A model generated the notes under the pieces. It worked only from the letters and a program-made list of their open reading frames with translations, did not search any database and had not been told where the DNA came from. A stretch of 64,000 nucleotides of DNA from Ilyonectria destructans (Eukaryota; Ascomycota; Sordariomycetes; Hypocreales; Nectriaceae): NCBI GenBank assembly GCA_020740775.1, contig JAHEWK010000007.1, forward strand, positions 496,001 through 560,000, in the 5' to 3' direction. Below, in pieces: positions 12,001-22,700 of the stretch. Position numbers and translations under genes: made by a program. The first letter of the stretch is position 1. Every line of letters starts with the position of its first letter.

Positions 12001-13345
12001 CCTGTAGTTTCTTGAGTACCGCGTGGACGTGTTCCGTGTGTTCTTCTTCCGTGTCGGAGAAGATGAGGATGTCGTCAAGGTAACATACAACGAAGACGTC
12101 GAGGTGTTCCCGTAGCACATTGGTGATCATCCGTTGGAAGGTCGCCGGTGCGTTGGTGAGTCCAAAGGGCATAACTAGGTATTCGAAAAGTCCGTATTTC
12201 GTGCGGAAAGCAGTCTTCCATTCGTCTCCTGGTTTGATGCGGATGAGGTTGTAAGCTCCTTTGAGGTCGAGGGCCGTGAACCACTTTTTGCCATGCAGTC
12301 GATCCTTCAGTTCGTTGATGAGTGGCAATGGTGTTCGGTCCTTGATGGTGATGTCGTTGAGCTGTCGGTAATCCACAACTAATCGCAGTTTTCCGTTTTT
12401 CTTTGGGACGAACATGACTGGGTATCCTGCGGAGGACTTCGATATCCTGATGAATCCCTTTTTCAACATGTCTTCGAGGTATTCTTTCAACGTATGGAGT
12501 TGAACTTCGTTGAGGTTGTAAATTTTGTAGAACTTGGCTGTAGTCCCGTCTTTCAGCACTATCTCATGGTCCCATTGACCGTGCTGTGGTAGGCCTGTTT
12601 CCGTTTCTTCGGCAAACAGCTTCTCGTAGATTCGATAAGCAAGGGGTACGTTCTTGAGTCTGTCGTCTGCCTCCTTTGCTTTCTTCATTTCTTTCAGTTC
12701 TTCGTCGAGCTTTGTGAATTGTGCTCGTACTCGTGCGATGGTGCGGCGTGTCTTGTGTGTGTGGGCGTTGCGGTGTTTGTGTCTGGTGCCTCGGGGTGGC
12801 GAAGTATCTGTCGTGTCGTCGCGCGTTGCTTCGCTGGTGCCGTTGCCAGTCGAAGTTTGAGATCTCGTGTCGTCGTCTGAATCCTGTTCATAGGAGGAAT
12901 GATCGTCGACATCGTCGAAGGTCATTTGGCCAGTCCTCCAATTGATCAGTGGGTTCACTCGTTGCAGCCATGGATAGCCTAGAACCAAATCGTGTTGTGC
13001 CGAGGGAATGATATCAAAAGAGATACCTTCGTTGCGTTCGTTCACAAAAACTTTGAGGTGATCAATCTCCCTGGTGATGCGTCCGTTGTCGTAACTGAAA
13101 CTCGTTCCTTCGAGGTTCTGCACTCGGTACGGGTTCGATTTGTTCCTCCATGGTAGCTCCAACTCGTTCACCACTCTCGGGTGAAGGTAGTTGAGTTCTG
13201 CACCGCTGTCTACCAGCGCGGTGTACCAGCGTCCCTTGATTCGTACCTGGATTTCCAAGCAATCCGTTCGTGTGCTTCCTGTAGCACGTAGAGCTCTTAC
13301 TGGGAGTTCCGCTTCTCCTAGCTCTTGGCCCATCTGTTGCTCCAT
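9056..13345 (-). CDS. pol: Gypsy-A copy 1 pol polyprotein
   Basis: 1429 aa, identical by eye to the copy 2 pol. It carries out reverse transcription and integration of the element. Domains in order: aspartic protease (DSGAE, D46); reverse transcriptase with YLDD at 422-425; RNase H; a tandem pair of about 95-residue Cys modules (about 727-930); integrase HHCC zinc region (from about 1001) and DDE core (MDHI, VSDRG, GQTERLNQ); C-terminal chromodomain (about 1373-1418, YLVRWEDCDPSEDTWEP), which in chromoviruses directs insertion to chromatin marks. The annotated ATG overlaps the gag TAA (TAATG), but the frame is also open upstream as far as the A-AAA-AAC heptamer, so the N-terminus may be made by -1 frameshifting instead. 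Confidence 0.95.
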   Translation of the reverse strand: MEQQMGQELGEAELPVRALRATGSTRTDCLEIQVRIKGRWYTALVDSGAELNYLHPRVVNELELPWRNKSNPYRVQNLEGTSFSYDNGRITREIDHLKVFVNERNEGISFDIIPSAQHDLVLGYPWLQRVNPLINWRTGQMTFDDVDDHSSYEQDSDDDTRSQTSTGNGTSEATRDDTTDTSPPRGTRHKHRNAHTHKTRRTIARVRAQFTKLDEELKEMKKAKEADDRLKNVPLAYRIYEKLFAEETETGLPQHGQWDHEIVLKDGTTAKFYKIYNLNEVQLHTLKEYLEDMLKKGFIRISKSSAGYPVMFVPKKNGKLRLVVDYRQLNDITIKDRTPLPLINELKDRLHGKKWFTALDLKGAYNLIRIKPGDEWKTAFRTKYGLFEYLVMPFGLTNAPATFQRMITNVLREHLDVFVVCYLDDILIFSDTEEEHTEHVHAVLKKLQDANLLVEPEKSKFHTDEVDFLGHTIRPNEIRMDRKKIEAVKDWPKPENVKEVQSFLGFANYYRKFIRDFGSIGHALTELTKKGVDFRWDTKAQKAFNDIKKAILSEPVLVMFDPDKEVELETDSSNFGLGSQIGQRDINGKLHPIAFYSHKLHGAELNYPIYDKEFLAIVNSFKEFRHYLLGSKHKIKVYTDHKNISHFATTQELSGRQLRYAEYLSEFDYVIIHKKGSENGRADAISRRPDFDTGITKENEQLLELTPEGHLKQRYIANIHKYKEKWHDMNEMPSKKWQTKIRKEHSFYDNNDEVFPNEFDYDCGIPTYHKQVFIPRRLVPSFLKDRMECYQSKGLTKSQAHERFHRNYMIPKNDDYPRTACPECNKKLGIAHEDLLETPNEEWRNKIRRYHRHENNNDAIHPHEYDYQHGIPTHEKRAFIPPECMPEFGQERIKDYQKQGLTLNQAHTRFHWRFITNPADFGRCDICEEREMGPQQPPEPAKKVRFVDELDRRTLAATHTVEPDNPLLKEIQGYNDALPEEERTERLQVPEELQQQLVQDVHEHPVHGHQGINGTLERLRTTYSFPRMKKAVSDTIKGCDLCKKSKSPRHKPYGQLQPLPVAQRPWESITMDHITKLPLSEDPTTGVLYDSIFVIVDRLTKFSYFLPYQESTDAEQLSYVFLRNIVSIHGLPMEIVSDRGTTFASKFWQGLMAQMGLNHKLTTAWRPQVDGQTERLNQIVEQYLRCYVNYEQDNWVQKLPTAQLAYNTSTSGTTKLTPAYANFGFTPDAYRSSREGPLNAKAILNTDQLRQLHEEMKTELEFVRKQMKKYYDRKRLKGPIFQRGDMVYLATKNIKTKRPNNKLDFKFIGPYKILEKISENNYKLDLPPKVKLHPIVHISLLESAADTIHVKTWDNNQETEVENDQEFTVKTILDMKRENNKTKYLVRWEDCDPSEDTWEPYEHLTHCQAKLKDFLKRRSTPGNMHWDRF

Positions 13346-15849
13346 TACAGAGGGCGAGTGTGGTTTTTTGTCTGTGTTCGAACCACCTCATACCATTCTC
13401 GGTCTTCGGCCTGTCCGCCGGTTCTTCGTGGAAAGTTGAATCCATCTTCGTGCATTCTGCGCATTCGTTCGTAGATGGTCCTTTTTTCTTGGCTGTGTTC
13501 TGCGCAATCTCTGTTGCTGCAATCCATTGCAAATGTTTCTTCGCAAACGTCGTTGGGCATGGGGACAGGTGTGTGTTTTTTCTTTGTTCTTCGTGCATGG
13601 AGAGAACTTTTCTTTGTCTTGTGTTCCTCCTTTATTTCCTGTCTGCTTGACGTTGCGGTAGTTTCGTTTCGTTGGTCGGGTGTAGGTTTTTCTTCCCTGG
13701 TCATCCCGAGCCAGTTTTCTATTTCCTTTCGCTGAGTGTCGTCGTCGGATGATCCGTCGTGTCCGGATTCTCCTGGTTGGAAGTATTTTCGTCCTTGCGG
13801 GAAATGTCTTCGTTCTTCCCGTGCTTGGTGCCAAAGATGTACCTTGGTTTTCATGTGGATTCGGCATTCCTGGTGTTGGCAATCCTGAGGGTCCTGTGAT
13901 CCTCTTACGCACTGTTGCGGGAATCTGGTGATTTTGGCCTCTAGGATTGTGACGCGGTACTTCGGGTAACCATTGGTGTTTTCGTAGTACTCCGTGTCGT
14001 TCTTCATGTGTGGTTGAGTGATGGGGATTCCTGGTAGTCTCAGGGGGTAACAGTTGTGAGTCCATTTGTCCTTCAAGTGGTGGTGGCATCGTGGGTAGTA
14101 GCACGAGATCCATGAGATCTGGTCGTGTCCTTCCACACTGGGGTGGAGAATAGGGTTGTCCCTGAACTCTCCTCTGGGTTCCACCGTGCAGTCTCTTGCT
14201 TCATATCTTGTCATTGCATGAAGGTAGATGGGTTCATGTTGTTTGGCGTTTTGTTGTTCCCTCATGAGTTGTTGGTGCATTGCTCCCTTGTTTTCCCATT
14301 GTCGGTTGCCTTGCTCATCGAGCGTGGCTTTGTCCCACCATGGCTTTTCTGTTGCCGATTGGCTTGTTTCTTCGGGGGTGCTGGGTACGCGTTCTTCTGC
14401 GTAGGGGTCCAGTCTTTCTTCGTCGCTGGGGTCAGGGTATTCGTTCCTGATGTCATAGTCGTCCAGCTGTCTGTCGGGGATGTCGTTCTGGGTGTCCGGT
14501 ACTTCCAGTGTTCCTCTTCGATAGGTTTCTGGCTGTTTCTCCCGTCGTACCATGGCAATGGTCCTAGGCCTGACTGCCAGTGGTTGAATGGTCGGGGGTT
14601 CCGGCACTGGTGTCCACTCCTCCGGTTTCCTCCTCTGGTTGAGTTTCGAGGTAGGTTCCTCCGGGTGGGGTGCTTCTGCTTCTTCTTTGGACAAGTATCG
14701 CTCTAGGCTGGGTAGGTACACTGGGCAATTCGTGCCAGTGTGGTCGTATGCGCCTCGTGTCATGGCGATGGTTCGCGTTCGTACCGCTGTTTCGGGTTCC
14801 TCCTGCCTCTGGATGGTGTTCAGTGACCGTTGTCCCGTGGGCACAGGTTGGAATTGTCGTTCCCGTTTGGGCTTGCGGCATTCTCGTGCGAAGTGTCCCT
14901 TTTTGTCGCAGTTGTAGCATGTGACATCCTTCTTGTCTCGAGGCTGCCTCTGTGCAGCTCCGAGTTCCATGGGTCCGGCGTGCGTTCCCCAAGAGGTGTT
15001 TCCGCGAGAGTTGCCCTGTCGGCCACCTCTCTGTCCTCCACCGTTCCCTCGCTGGTTGGGATAGTAGGGATTGTACGGAGTGTCTCGACCTCTCTGGCGT
15101 GTCGCAGCCTTCTCCCTGCGTCTTTCGTACTGTCGTTCGTCGATTTTGACGGCCATGGTGATGTATTCCGTGAGGGTGTCGGGTCGGTCAGCTTTGTAGA
15201 GCTCGTCTTTGACCTCGTCCTTCAGTCCCTGGTAGAATATTTCCATGAGTACCTCATCCTCCCAGTCCAACTTGGAGGCGACTCGTCGGAGTGCGATGGC
15301 GTAGGCGGCAGCAGATCGGATTTGTTTGAGCGTGTGAATTTTTGCGGCTGCCTGCCTTTCTTCGTTGACCATTCCGAACGTGTCTTTGAGGGCTACTTCG
15401 AAGTTCTCCCAATCCGCGAATAGGTTGACCGTGTCTTGGTCCTGGTCGGCCTCGTCGTTGTCGAGGAAATCTTTGAGGATGGGTTCGAACCAGTTCTTGG
15501 CGTCACCGGACATCAGATTGCTTGTGAACAGCAGTCGTGATTCCGCGGATGCCAACCGTCGTGGGTACCATTGGAAGTGTCCTTTCATCCTGGTGATGAA
15601 GGGTACGACGTCGCTGGGCGTCCCGTCGAATTTCTCTGGTAGCGGTGGTTTCATCACTTCCCCTGGGTCGCGTTCGTTGTTTCCGGCGACCGGTGCTGGT
15701 GCGTTCTGCACTTGCTGCTGCAGAGTGCGGACCAGGTTGCGCAGCTGTTCAACTTCGGCAGCCATGTTGGCATTGTTTGCCGGAGCCGTGTAAGCTGGTG
15801 GCGCAGGTGCGTTGCTTGGGGTAGCGGGAGTTCGGTTGGTTCCGGACAT
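13345..15849 (-). CDS. gag: Gypsy-A copy 1 gag polyprotein
   Basis: 834 aa, unusually long for a fungal Gypsy gag. Residues 30-60 form a short coiled coil, residues 65-245 are the retrotransposon gag (capsid-like) region, and 250-300 is Arg/Gly/Asn-rich. A CCHC zinc knuckle occupies C311, C314, H319 and C324. The long tail (about 340-834) is Pro/Glu/Arg-rich with repeated T(R)TIAM motifs and later Cys/His clusters. The gag stop TAA shares its last A with the pol ATG. An in-frame A-AAA-AAC heptamer lies 15 nt before the stop. It forms the particle and binds RNA, by analogy with the family. Intact, without RIP stops. Confidence 0.93.
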   Translation of the reverse strand: MSGTNRTPATPSNAPAPPAYTAPANNANMAAEVEQLRNLVRTLQQQVQNAPAPVAGNNERDPGEVMKPPLPEKFDGTPSDVVPFITRMKGHFQWYPRRLASAESRLLFTSNLMSGDAKNWFEPILKDFLDNDEADQDQDTVNLFADWENFEVALKDTFGMVNEERQAAAKIHTLKQIRSAAAYAIALRRVASKLDWEDEVLMEIFYQGLKDEVKDELYKADRPDTLTEYITMAVKIDERQYERRREKAATRQRGRDTPYNPYYPNQRGNGGGQRGGRQGNSRGNTSWGTHAGPMELGAAQRQPRDKKDVTCYNCDKKGHFARECRKPKRERQFQPVPTGQRSLNTIQRQEEPETAVRTRTIAMTRGAYDHTGTNCPVYLPSLERYLSKEEAEAPHPEEPTSKLNQRRKPEEWTPVPEPPTIQPLAVRPRTIAMVRREKQPETYRRGTLEVPDTQNDIPDRQLDDYDIRNEYPDPSDEERLDPYAEERVPSTPEETSQSATEKPWWDKATLDEQGNRQWENKGAMHQQLMREQQNAKQHEPIYLHAMTRYEARDCTVEPRGEFRDNPILHPSVEGHDQISWISCYYPRCHHHLKDKWTHNCYPLRLPGIPITQPHMKNDTEYYENTNGYPKYRVTILEAKITRFPQQCVRGSQDPQDCQHQECRIHMKTKVHLWHQAREERRHFPQGRKYFQPGESGHDGSSDDDTQRKEIENWLGMTREEKPTPDQRNETTATSSRQEIKEEHKTKKSSLHARRTKKKHTPVPMPNDVCEETFAMDCSNRDCAEHSQEKRTIYERMRRMHEDGFNFPRRTGGQAEDREWYEVVRTQTKNHTRPL
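13363..13369 (-). promoter_or_regulatory. -1 frameshift heptamer A-AAA-AAC (gag/pol), copy 1
   Basis: The minus strand reads AAAAAAC with the gag zero frame placed as A AAA AAC. A -1 slip enters the pol frame with no stop before the pol ATG. The heptamer is kept in the RIPed copy (36,851-36,857). Confidence 0.6.
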
Positions 15850-15904
15850 CTTGACAGTACGAGATATTGCTCAATGGTTGACGCGAGTAACCGTTCTGAA
15901 CAAG

Positions 15905-15913
15905 AGCTATCAA
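15905..15913 (-). promoter_or_regulatory. Putative self-priming primer-binding site, copy 1
   Basis: Two bases inside the 5' LTR. The element-sense sequence TTGATAGCT is the exact complement of AGCTATCAA inside the LTR (16,109-16,117 on the opposite strand), near the expected RNA 5' end. No tRNA-like TGG primer site is evident next to the LTR. Confidence 0.6.
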
Positions 15914-15915
15914 CG

Positions 15916-16357
15916 TGTAACGGTCGTGTTCTCTGGACTGCCGTATACGTGGTATAGGGTAGGCGAGAGACGGGTTGCTGGTGGATAAACCGTAGGTTTA
16001 TGTTAGCAGATCGGTTAGGGCGTCACTTACTGGGTAAATGTTACGTCTGGTAATAGTCAAGCACAGTGATGCGTAGCGAGTCAAGGTGATTGAGGTAACC
16101 AAGTTGTATTGATAGCTGAGGTAGCTAAGAGTCTAGGAAAGTGCTAATGAACGTGTGTCTATATACTAGAATGATAGGTGAGGCTCACGGCGGTGAGCCT
16201 TGGAATCGCAGGTGAGCCGGAGAGGCTCACGCGTGAGCCGTAGAGGCTCACGGGTGAGTCCTTTAGTACGGCGTGAGCCGCAGTGAGGTGTATTTGATTG
16301 GGGGAAATTTGTGGGGTGCACGTGACGCCAGGCGTCTACGCGGCACGGGTCGTAACA
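15916..16357 (-). repeat. 5' LTR of Gypsy-A copy 1
   Basis: 442 bp, with A at offset 149 (16,065), shared with the 3' LTR of copy 2 rather than with the other LTR of its own element. The right flank begins cctgg. Confidence 0.95.
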
Positions 16358-16879
16358 CCTGGGAATATAGACCCGACGAAAAGATATAGAGTTATATAGA
16401 GTCTCTTAATATTATAATTCCAACTTAGGCCTATATCAGTAAAGTTGCTAAGAAAATACCTCTATAAATATCTATTTACTGTAAAAAAATAAGGCTGATT
16501 TTATTACTTAATAGAGGGTAATAAAGATAAAAATAAAAATAAGAAATATAAGGCTGACAGTCAGTAGATCTTATATTCTATATTTATAATAATATTATAT
16601 ATAAATAATAATTTAATTTGTAGATAATAATAGCAATAAGAATAAGATAGAGAAAATAGAAGCCCTACTTATTATAAGATTAATCTGAAATTACTTTAAA
16701 ATTTATTAGGGATAGTAATATATATAAAATACTATAGAAGAGTATTCTTATTAAATTATTAATCTAAAGGGGCTAACTATAGCTAGTTGCTATATAATAA
16801 GATTTCTAGAAGGTAATAATTAAATCTTTAAAAAGTTATTTTAGGTGCTAAAGGTAGCCTTTAAGATATTAATCTTATA
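16358..16879. other. AT-rich RIPed DNA, unassigned
   Basis: The first 30 bases (to about 16,387) are less mutated; the rest is AT-rich with TpA excess. No reading frame or terminal repeat was recognised. Before the inversion this end adjoined the Gypsy-A copy 2 insertion site next to 50,683. Confidence 0.5.
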
Positions 16880-17700
16880 GTTATAGAATAATATAAATAT
16901 AAAAGGTATATAATACTAAAGCTTAAAGCAGAAAGTAATAGTATTTCTATATATTTTAGGTTAGAGCTATATATAGAGAGTTGTAATATATTTCTTTAAG
17001 ATATCTTAAAGCTTAATATTATTAATTATAAAATTAGTAGAAATAGTATTTAAAGCTCTATATTAGGTATTTATTATATAATCTAATAATAACTTTCTCT
17101 ATATAGAGATAGTATTACAGCCTGATATTTACTGCTATTATAGCTATATTAGTACTATTAATAGTATATATATTAATATCTTTATACTTAGTATTAAATA
17201 GCAGAAGTAATATAATAGGAAGTTTCAGCTTACTTAGAATATACTATATATAGTATAGCTAGATAGAATCTTCTTATATATATTAGCTGGAGTAGAAGGG
17301 TTAATTAATAATACTATCTTAATATAATTTACTCTATTAAAAAGCCTCTATATCCCTAAAAAGTATTTCTACCTTAGTAATATTAGCTTTAGCTTTTAGG
17401 CTGAGCTTTTAGTGCTTTATAGCAGCAGTATAAGATACTATCTCTAAAAGTAGGCAGCAGGAAGAGATAGACTGCAGACTGCTAAAAAGCTATATAATCT
17501 CTATTACTTATAGCTTTAAATTATAGTAGAGTTAGCCTTCAGTTAAATAAAGAGGAAGTTTAGAATTTTAAAATTAATACTGCTAGAGTATATAATTAAA
17601 AAGCAGATATATATTATCTATATATATACTGGCCTCTTTAACTTCCTCTAAGCCTTTAGATATAATAATAATAATAATAAGCTTCCAGAAGAAGATATAG
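16880..17700 (+). pseudogene. RIPed PIF/Harbinger-like DDE transposase
   Basis: Plus-strand conceptual reading, ignoring RIP stops, gives the DDE_Tnp_4 signature in order: an INSIHI segment (first Asp region, DGTH in live relatives) at about 17,160; a LAGxEGSINDARIL segment (second Asp) at about 17,285-17,340; a YFYLADAGFxFRAELLVPYR-like segment at about 17,360-17,430; and NLxxxxLRxVVERAFGVLKRxFRIL (Glu) at about 17,490-17,560. The terminal inverted repeats were not found and the element limits are unknown. Dead. The family call rests on motif order rather than a database match. Confidence 0.6.
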
Positions 17701-19566
17701 TATTTCTAGAAGATATTAGAAACTGAATTAATAAGTATATTAATATAAGTAACTTAAAGAAGCTATAAGAAGAGATATTAATCCTGCAGTAGGATAAATA
17801 TAAGGACTATTAGAATAATATAAAAGAGGTCTAGTAGCAGCTTAATAAATTTTTAAGTATTATTAAAGAAGGAAATTAAAGTTATATAGATATTAAAGTT
17901 AATAATAAAAAAGGAAAAATTAATTTAAAGCTTAGAAATTAATTATATTAATCTTATTAATTTAATATATCTTATAATCCTATTATATATTTATTACTAG
18001 CTTTTAGAATTATACCTAAAGTTAAAATATATATCTTTTTATAATTATAGAAGTAAGAATTATAAGATAAATACTAAAATATAGATTAAATATTAAATAT
18101 TATTTCTGCCTTAAAGATATCTATATCGGTAATTTTCTATATTTTATTATTTATATTAAAAGAAGGAGTAGGTATTTCAGTCTATAGATTATATAATTAT
18201 ATACTGCAGTATAATAGTAAGGCTGCTACTAATACTAAAAATAGGCTTAAAAATTAGTACTTATAGAGGTATTAATTTTTAGGCTTCCTGCTATAATATT
18301 AGCAGCTTTATAATTAAAAAGAGCTATAAGAAATACTTAACTTTCCCTATAAAAAATAAATTAATTTCTATTATATAATTTATATAAAAATCTCTATATA
18401 TAATTCTCTATATCTAATTTTAATATACCAGAAAGCTTAGGTAGTTTAAAGTATAATTTATATTATTTTTTAGATAGTATATATAGAGCTTTAATTATTA
18501 TACTTAAAATTACTTAATTTAGTAATAGAGTCTAGTAATAGCTATAAAGAGTAGGTATTATAACCCTACTGTAATTAATACTAATTTCTATTATAACTAT
18601 AGTAATTATAATATAGAATAGTATCCTCTATAATTACCTACTATAGTAGTTAGTAATTATATTTAATTTTATAGTATAGAATAATATACTTTCTAATATA
18701 CAGTCTATTTAAAATTTATAGTATATAATATTAGATAATTAATCTCTATACTTTTTAAATTTTAAGTAAGCTAGAATATAAATAGATTAATTTCTTTTAT
18801 AGTTTTTATATAGCAATTTATTAAGCTTTTAATATACTGTAATTTAATAATAGCAGTATATCTTATAGTAGCTATAATATTCTTACTATACTATATTATA
18901 GAGCTTACAGTATCTATATAGTAATTATATATTGCCTACCCTACTATATAAAAATATAAATTAAAAAAACCTAATTTTAATCTGTAGTTTAATATTAATA
19001 TACTAATTTAAATAATATAAAATTAAATATATAATCTTATAAATAGTAAAATATACTACCTACTGAATTTAAAGTAATTCTAAATATATTTAAGTAGTTA
19101 TCTTATAGTAAGTTAATATAGTATTTATTTAAATTTATAAAGTAGTAAAAAAGTCTAATAGTATTTTATCTTTCTATAGGCAGCTATTAATTCTACTAAT
19201 TTTAACTTTAAATCCAGCTTTTTTTATTTAGCTTTTTACTCTTTCTATAATATCCTACTAACTTTATATTATTATAACTATATTTATAAGGCTCTATATA
19301 TACTAACTATATATATAGAAAAAGGATATATTTACTATTTAGCTTCTTTAGATTTATTTCCTAATTCTATATTAATTTCTAACTTTATTTTAATCTTCTT
19401 AAAGTTTCTAAATAATTATACTTTAAACTTTTTATTTAAGTAATTATAGTAAATAATCTTTAATAGATTACTTTTAAGCCAGTTAATAAAGTTATTAATC
19501 TTATTATTAATAGTAGTTACTATAAAGTACTTCTAGATATTCTTAATTATAATTTTAAAATTCTAT
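17701..19566. other. RIPed AT-rich DNA between Harbinger relic and Copia
   Basis: The first about 400 bp are Glu/Lys/Asn-rich in the transposase strand and could be its C-terminus or a second, Myb-like gene of the same element. Beyond about 18,120 I recognise no protein, repeat or RNA gene. Confidence 0.4.
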
Positions 19567-19747
19567 TGGATTTATTACAGTTAATTCAATCTAATAGATA
19601 GAGATTAATATAGTAATAATAATATTAATAATTTCTCCTTTTTATTATTTAGATCGGCTAGAAGAGAAGTTATTATACTCCCCCTTCTAATTAAGGTTTA
19701 AATATTAATCTATTAGAGGTTTTATTATATAGAGTTATATTCTAATA
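19567..19747 (-). repeat. Copia 3' LTR
   Basis: 181 bp; differs from 24,949-25,129 at a few positions, most of them RIP-type. Confidence 0.8.
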
Positions 19748-22700
19748 TACCCCCCCAGCTTCAGCTAGATCAGCTAAAGCTACTATAATTATATCTCTGG
19801 ATTTTCTTTTTTTATCTCTTCTAGCTTTCTTTACTCTAGTTAGTCTATAATATCAACTAAATCCAGCTGCTAGATTAATCTTTAAAAGGCTAGGCCGGTA
19901 AGAATCTTTATAAGACTATTAGTAATTATTTCCTCTATACTAATATAGTCTACTTAAATTCTATTCCTTTAGGCTTTCTGCCTTAATTAATAATTATAAA
20001 TATTAATATATTACAGCTTAATTTACAGCTTATTAATATCTTAATAGATAAATTAAATTATTTATAGGTTATTATATTAAATATAGATTCTTTTCTTATT
20101 CAGTTAGATTTCTAGCTTTTTAACCAGCTGGAAAATAAATATAGCCTCTCTAGCTACTTAAGATAGAGTTAGTAATTCAGCCTCAGTTATTAATATTATA
20201 ACTATATCCTACTTATTAGCTCTCTATCTAATTATTCCTTTAACTAGTCTTATAATATAGGCTTAAAAGCTTTTCCAGTTAGAATTATCTATATAAAAAG
20301 TATTACTAGCTATTAGAAATAAATCCCTTTAGCTAAATTAAAAAGCTAGGCTATTAGTCTTCTTAAGATATAAAAGGACTTAATTAGCTGTATAATAATA
20401 TTCCAGTTTTAAGTTTAAATTAAATCTAGCTAGTTAAGAGACTAAAAATACTATATTTAGCCGGATTATAATAACTATATAGAGGATTAATCTAACTTTC
20501 TATTAGTATTATTAGATTAATAGAATTAAGGCCTATTACTTATATAGATATAGAGCTTTCTTTTTTATCAGAATATTATACTATTAATTTAGATTATCTA
20601 TAAGATTAGTAATTTTAGCTAAATATAAAAATTAAAATAACTAGATTAATTTTTTCTTTTAGTTTTAAATAACCTTAATCCCTAGAAACTATTAAAGATT
20701 ATTTTTACCAGTTAGATTATAATATAATTTAAGGTCTACTATAGCCCTCTAAATATCCTACTTTTTTTCCTTCTAGTAGATAAAGATAATATTATTAATA
20801 TAGAAAAAGATAATAATTCCTCTCTTTATTATATAGTAGGGCTTATATTAAATTAACTTAAAGTCTAAATCTTAAAGAGTAACTATAAGTTCCTTCTGCT
20901 AAAAAAGAGGGGATTCTTATAAACTGTATAGAGCTTTTTAAATTAATAGAACTTTTCCAGATAATCTATATTTAGGCGGTATTTTTATTAGGATATAATA
21001 GTCTAATTTAATATTAATAAAGATATTAACTGTATTATATTATATAAGATTTAAATTAAATTAAACTGTTATTACTATTAGAGTTTAGAAGAATCTTTTA
21101 GTAAGAGTTATAGTATAAATCTCTTTATCTAGCTCTTTTAGCTATTAGTCTTTTTAAATAATTAGTTTTATTTTATACTTAATAAAGTAATTATACTTAT
21201 TAAGCTTATAGATATAAATCTATATATAATTAAGAGTCTATTTCCCTAGGGTTCTAAAGTTATCTAAATCTATCTTAATTTATAACTTTATTTCCCTATA
21301 ACTATATAAGTAGTCTTATTTAGCCTATTTAAATTAAACTTCTATTAGATAATTCCTTAAATTCTAATAGTACTATAGCAGCTTAAGTAGCTAACTTTAA
21401 TAAATAGACTTAGGTTTCTTTAATAGCTATTATAGCTTAGCCTTATTAATAACTTTTCTATTAAGAATATCTATTAGACTAGCTAATCTTCTAGTATTAA
21501 AGGTAGCTTTTTAGATATTAGACTATTTAATTCTAAAGACTCTAAAGTTCCTAAGATTTAGTCTATTTAGTAAATTTAAGTTATTCTGAATTATTATTAC
21601 TAGAAGTATAGCTAGCAGTAAAAATATAGAAGTTAGATATCTAGTATCTTTAGTATTAGGGGTATTAAATTAACTGCCTTTAATAGTATTAATTTCTTCT
21701 CTATATATACTCTAATATCTATTCTTAACTCTATTATTAAAATACCTAATAATTTCAGCTAGTTAATTAAATTTAGCCTTTAATAGTATTATTTCTATAT
21801 CTCTATTTTTTAATCTATCTATATACAGAATAAAATTAATATTATTAACTTAATCTCTAGAGTTTAAATTAGTAATATTCTTCTAATTCTTATTATAGAT
21901 AATACTTTAATTCTTATAGTGGGATTTATTTTATCTAGAGGTCAGTCTACTAGCTATTTTTTCTAGTAATTAATCTAATTATACCTCTTCTATCTAATTT
22001 AGTAATTAATCTAATTTCTCTCTATTAATACTTAATAGATTATTCTATAGCTAATTAAGATCTCTATTAAATTAGTTATTCTTATAAAAAATAATATCTC
22101 TAGTAAAGATAATCTTTTCAGTAGTTAGATTCCAGATTTAATAGATATTTATTAACTGGTATTCTATAAGATAGCTAATTTAAATATAGGAATTTAGCTG
22201 CTACTGCTTATTTATACCCTTTAAGGTATTTTAAGTTAAGATAAATACCTTAAATCTATAGACTTATAGATAACTTAAATAGATAACTTTACTTTTCTTA
22301 CTATAGCTATTCTATTAGGCTATTACTATATAGAACTAGATATAGAGGGTATTCCAGTTATTAACCTCCCTAGGGGTTTAATTATAAAGATAAATAGCTA
22401 TTTAATAGATTTTAACTTAAAGAAAGAAGAAAAATTAAACTTCTAACTGTAGGGCTCTTATTTTAATCTTAATAATCTTACTAAATAGCTTAATACTGCT
22501 ATTCTAAGCAGCTATATCTATAGCTATTAACTCTATAATAATACTTATTCTAATAAAGAATTAATATACTAGCTGGGGCTGGTCTTTAGACTTTTTTAGA
22601 ATCTCTTTATTATACTTAATAACTTAGAGCTTTAGCTAATACTAATAGATTAAATAACTTAAAAAGTCCTTAAAGACTGTAATAAGCTTCTTATAATACT

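Larger units (their letters stand above)
7903..16357 (-). mobile_element. Gypsy-A copy 1: intact Ty3/Gypsy chromovirus (8455 bp)
   Basis: Full-length LTR retrotransposon in minus orientation, inserted in the gag gene of RIPed Gypsy-B. It has 442-bp LTRs at both ends (TG...CA termini), open gag and pol, a primer-binding site, a purine tract (ctcccctccg at 8351-8360 on the plus strand) and an antisense accessory gene. The length equals copy 2 exactly, and I saw only two differences between them (8052/16,065-type LTR base and T8378 versus C50,207). No RIP-type stops are present, so insertion was recent or RIP is no longer active. The flanks are gcaag on the left and cctgg on the right, not a matching 5-bp duplication; see the inversion finding. 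Confidence 0.95.

Noticed and set aside
14125..14706. 193-codon plus-strand open frame opposite gag, and similar long frames opposite gag/pol in both copies
   Set aside because: Shadow frames of the gag and pol codons; they recur identically in both copies, show no domains, and have Cys/Ser/Phe/Val-rich compositions typical of antisense readings.
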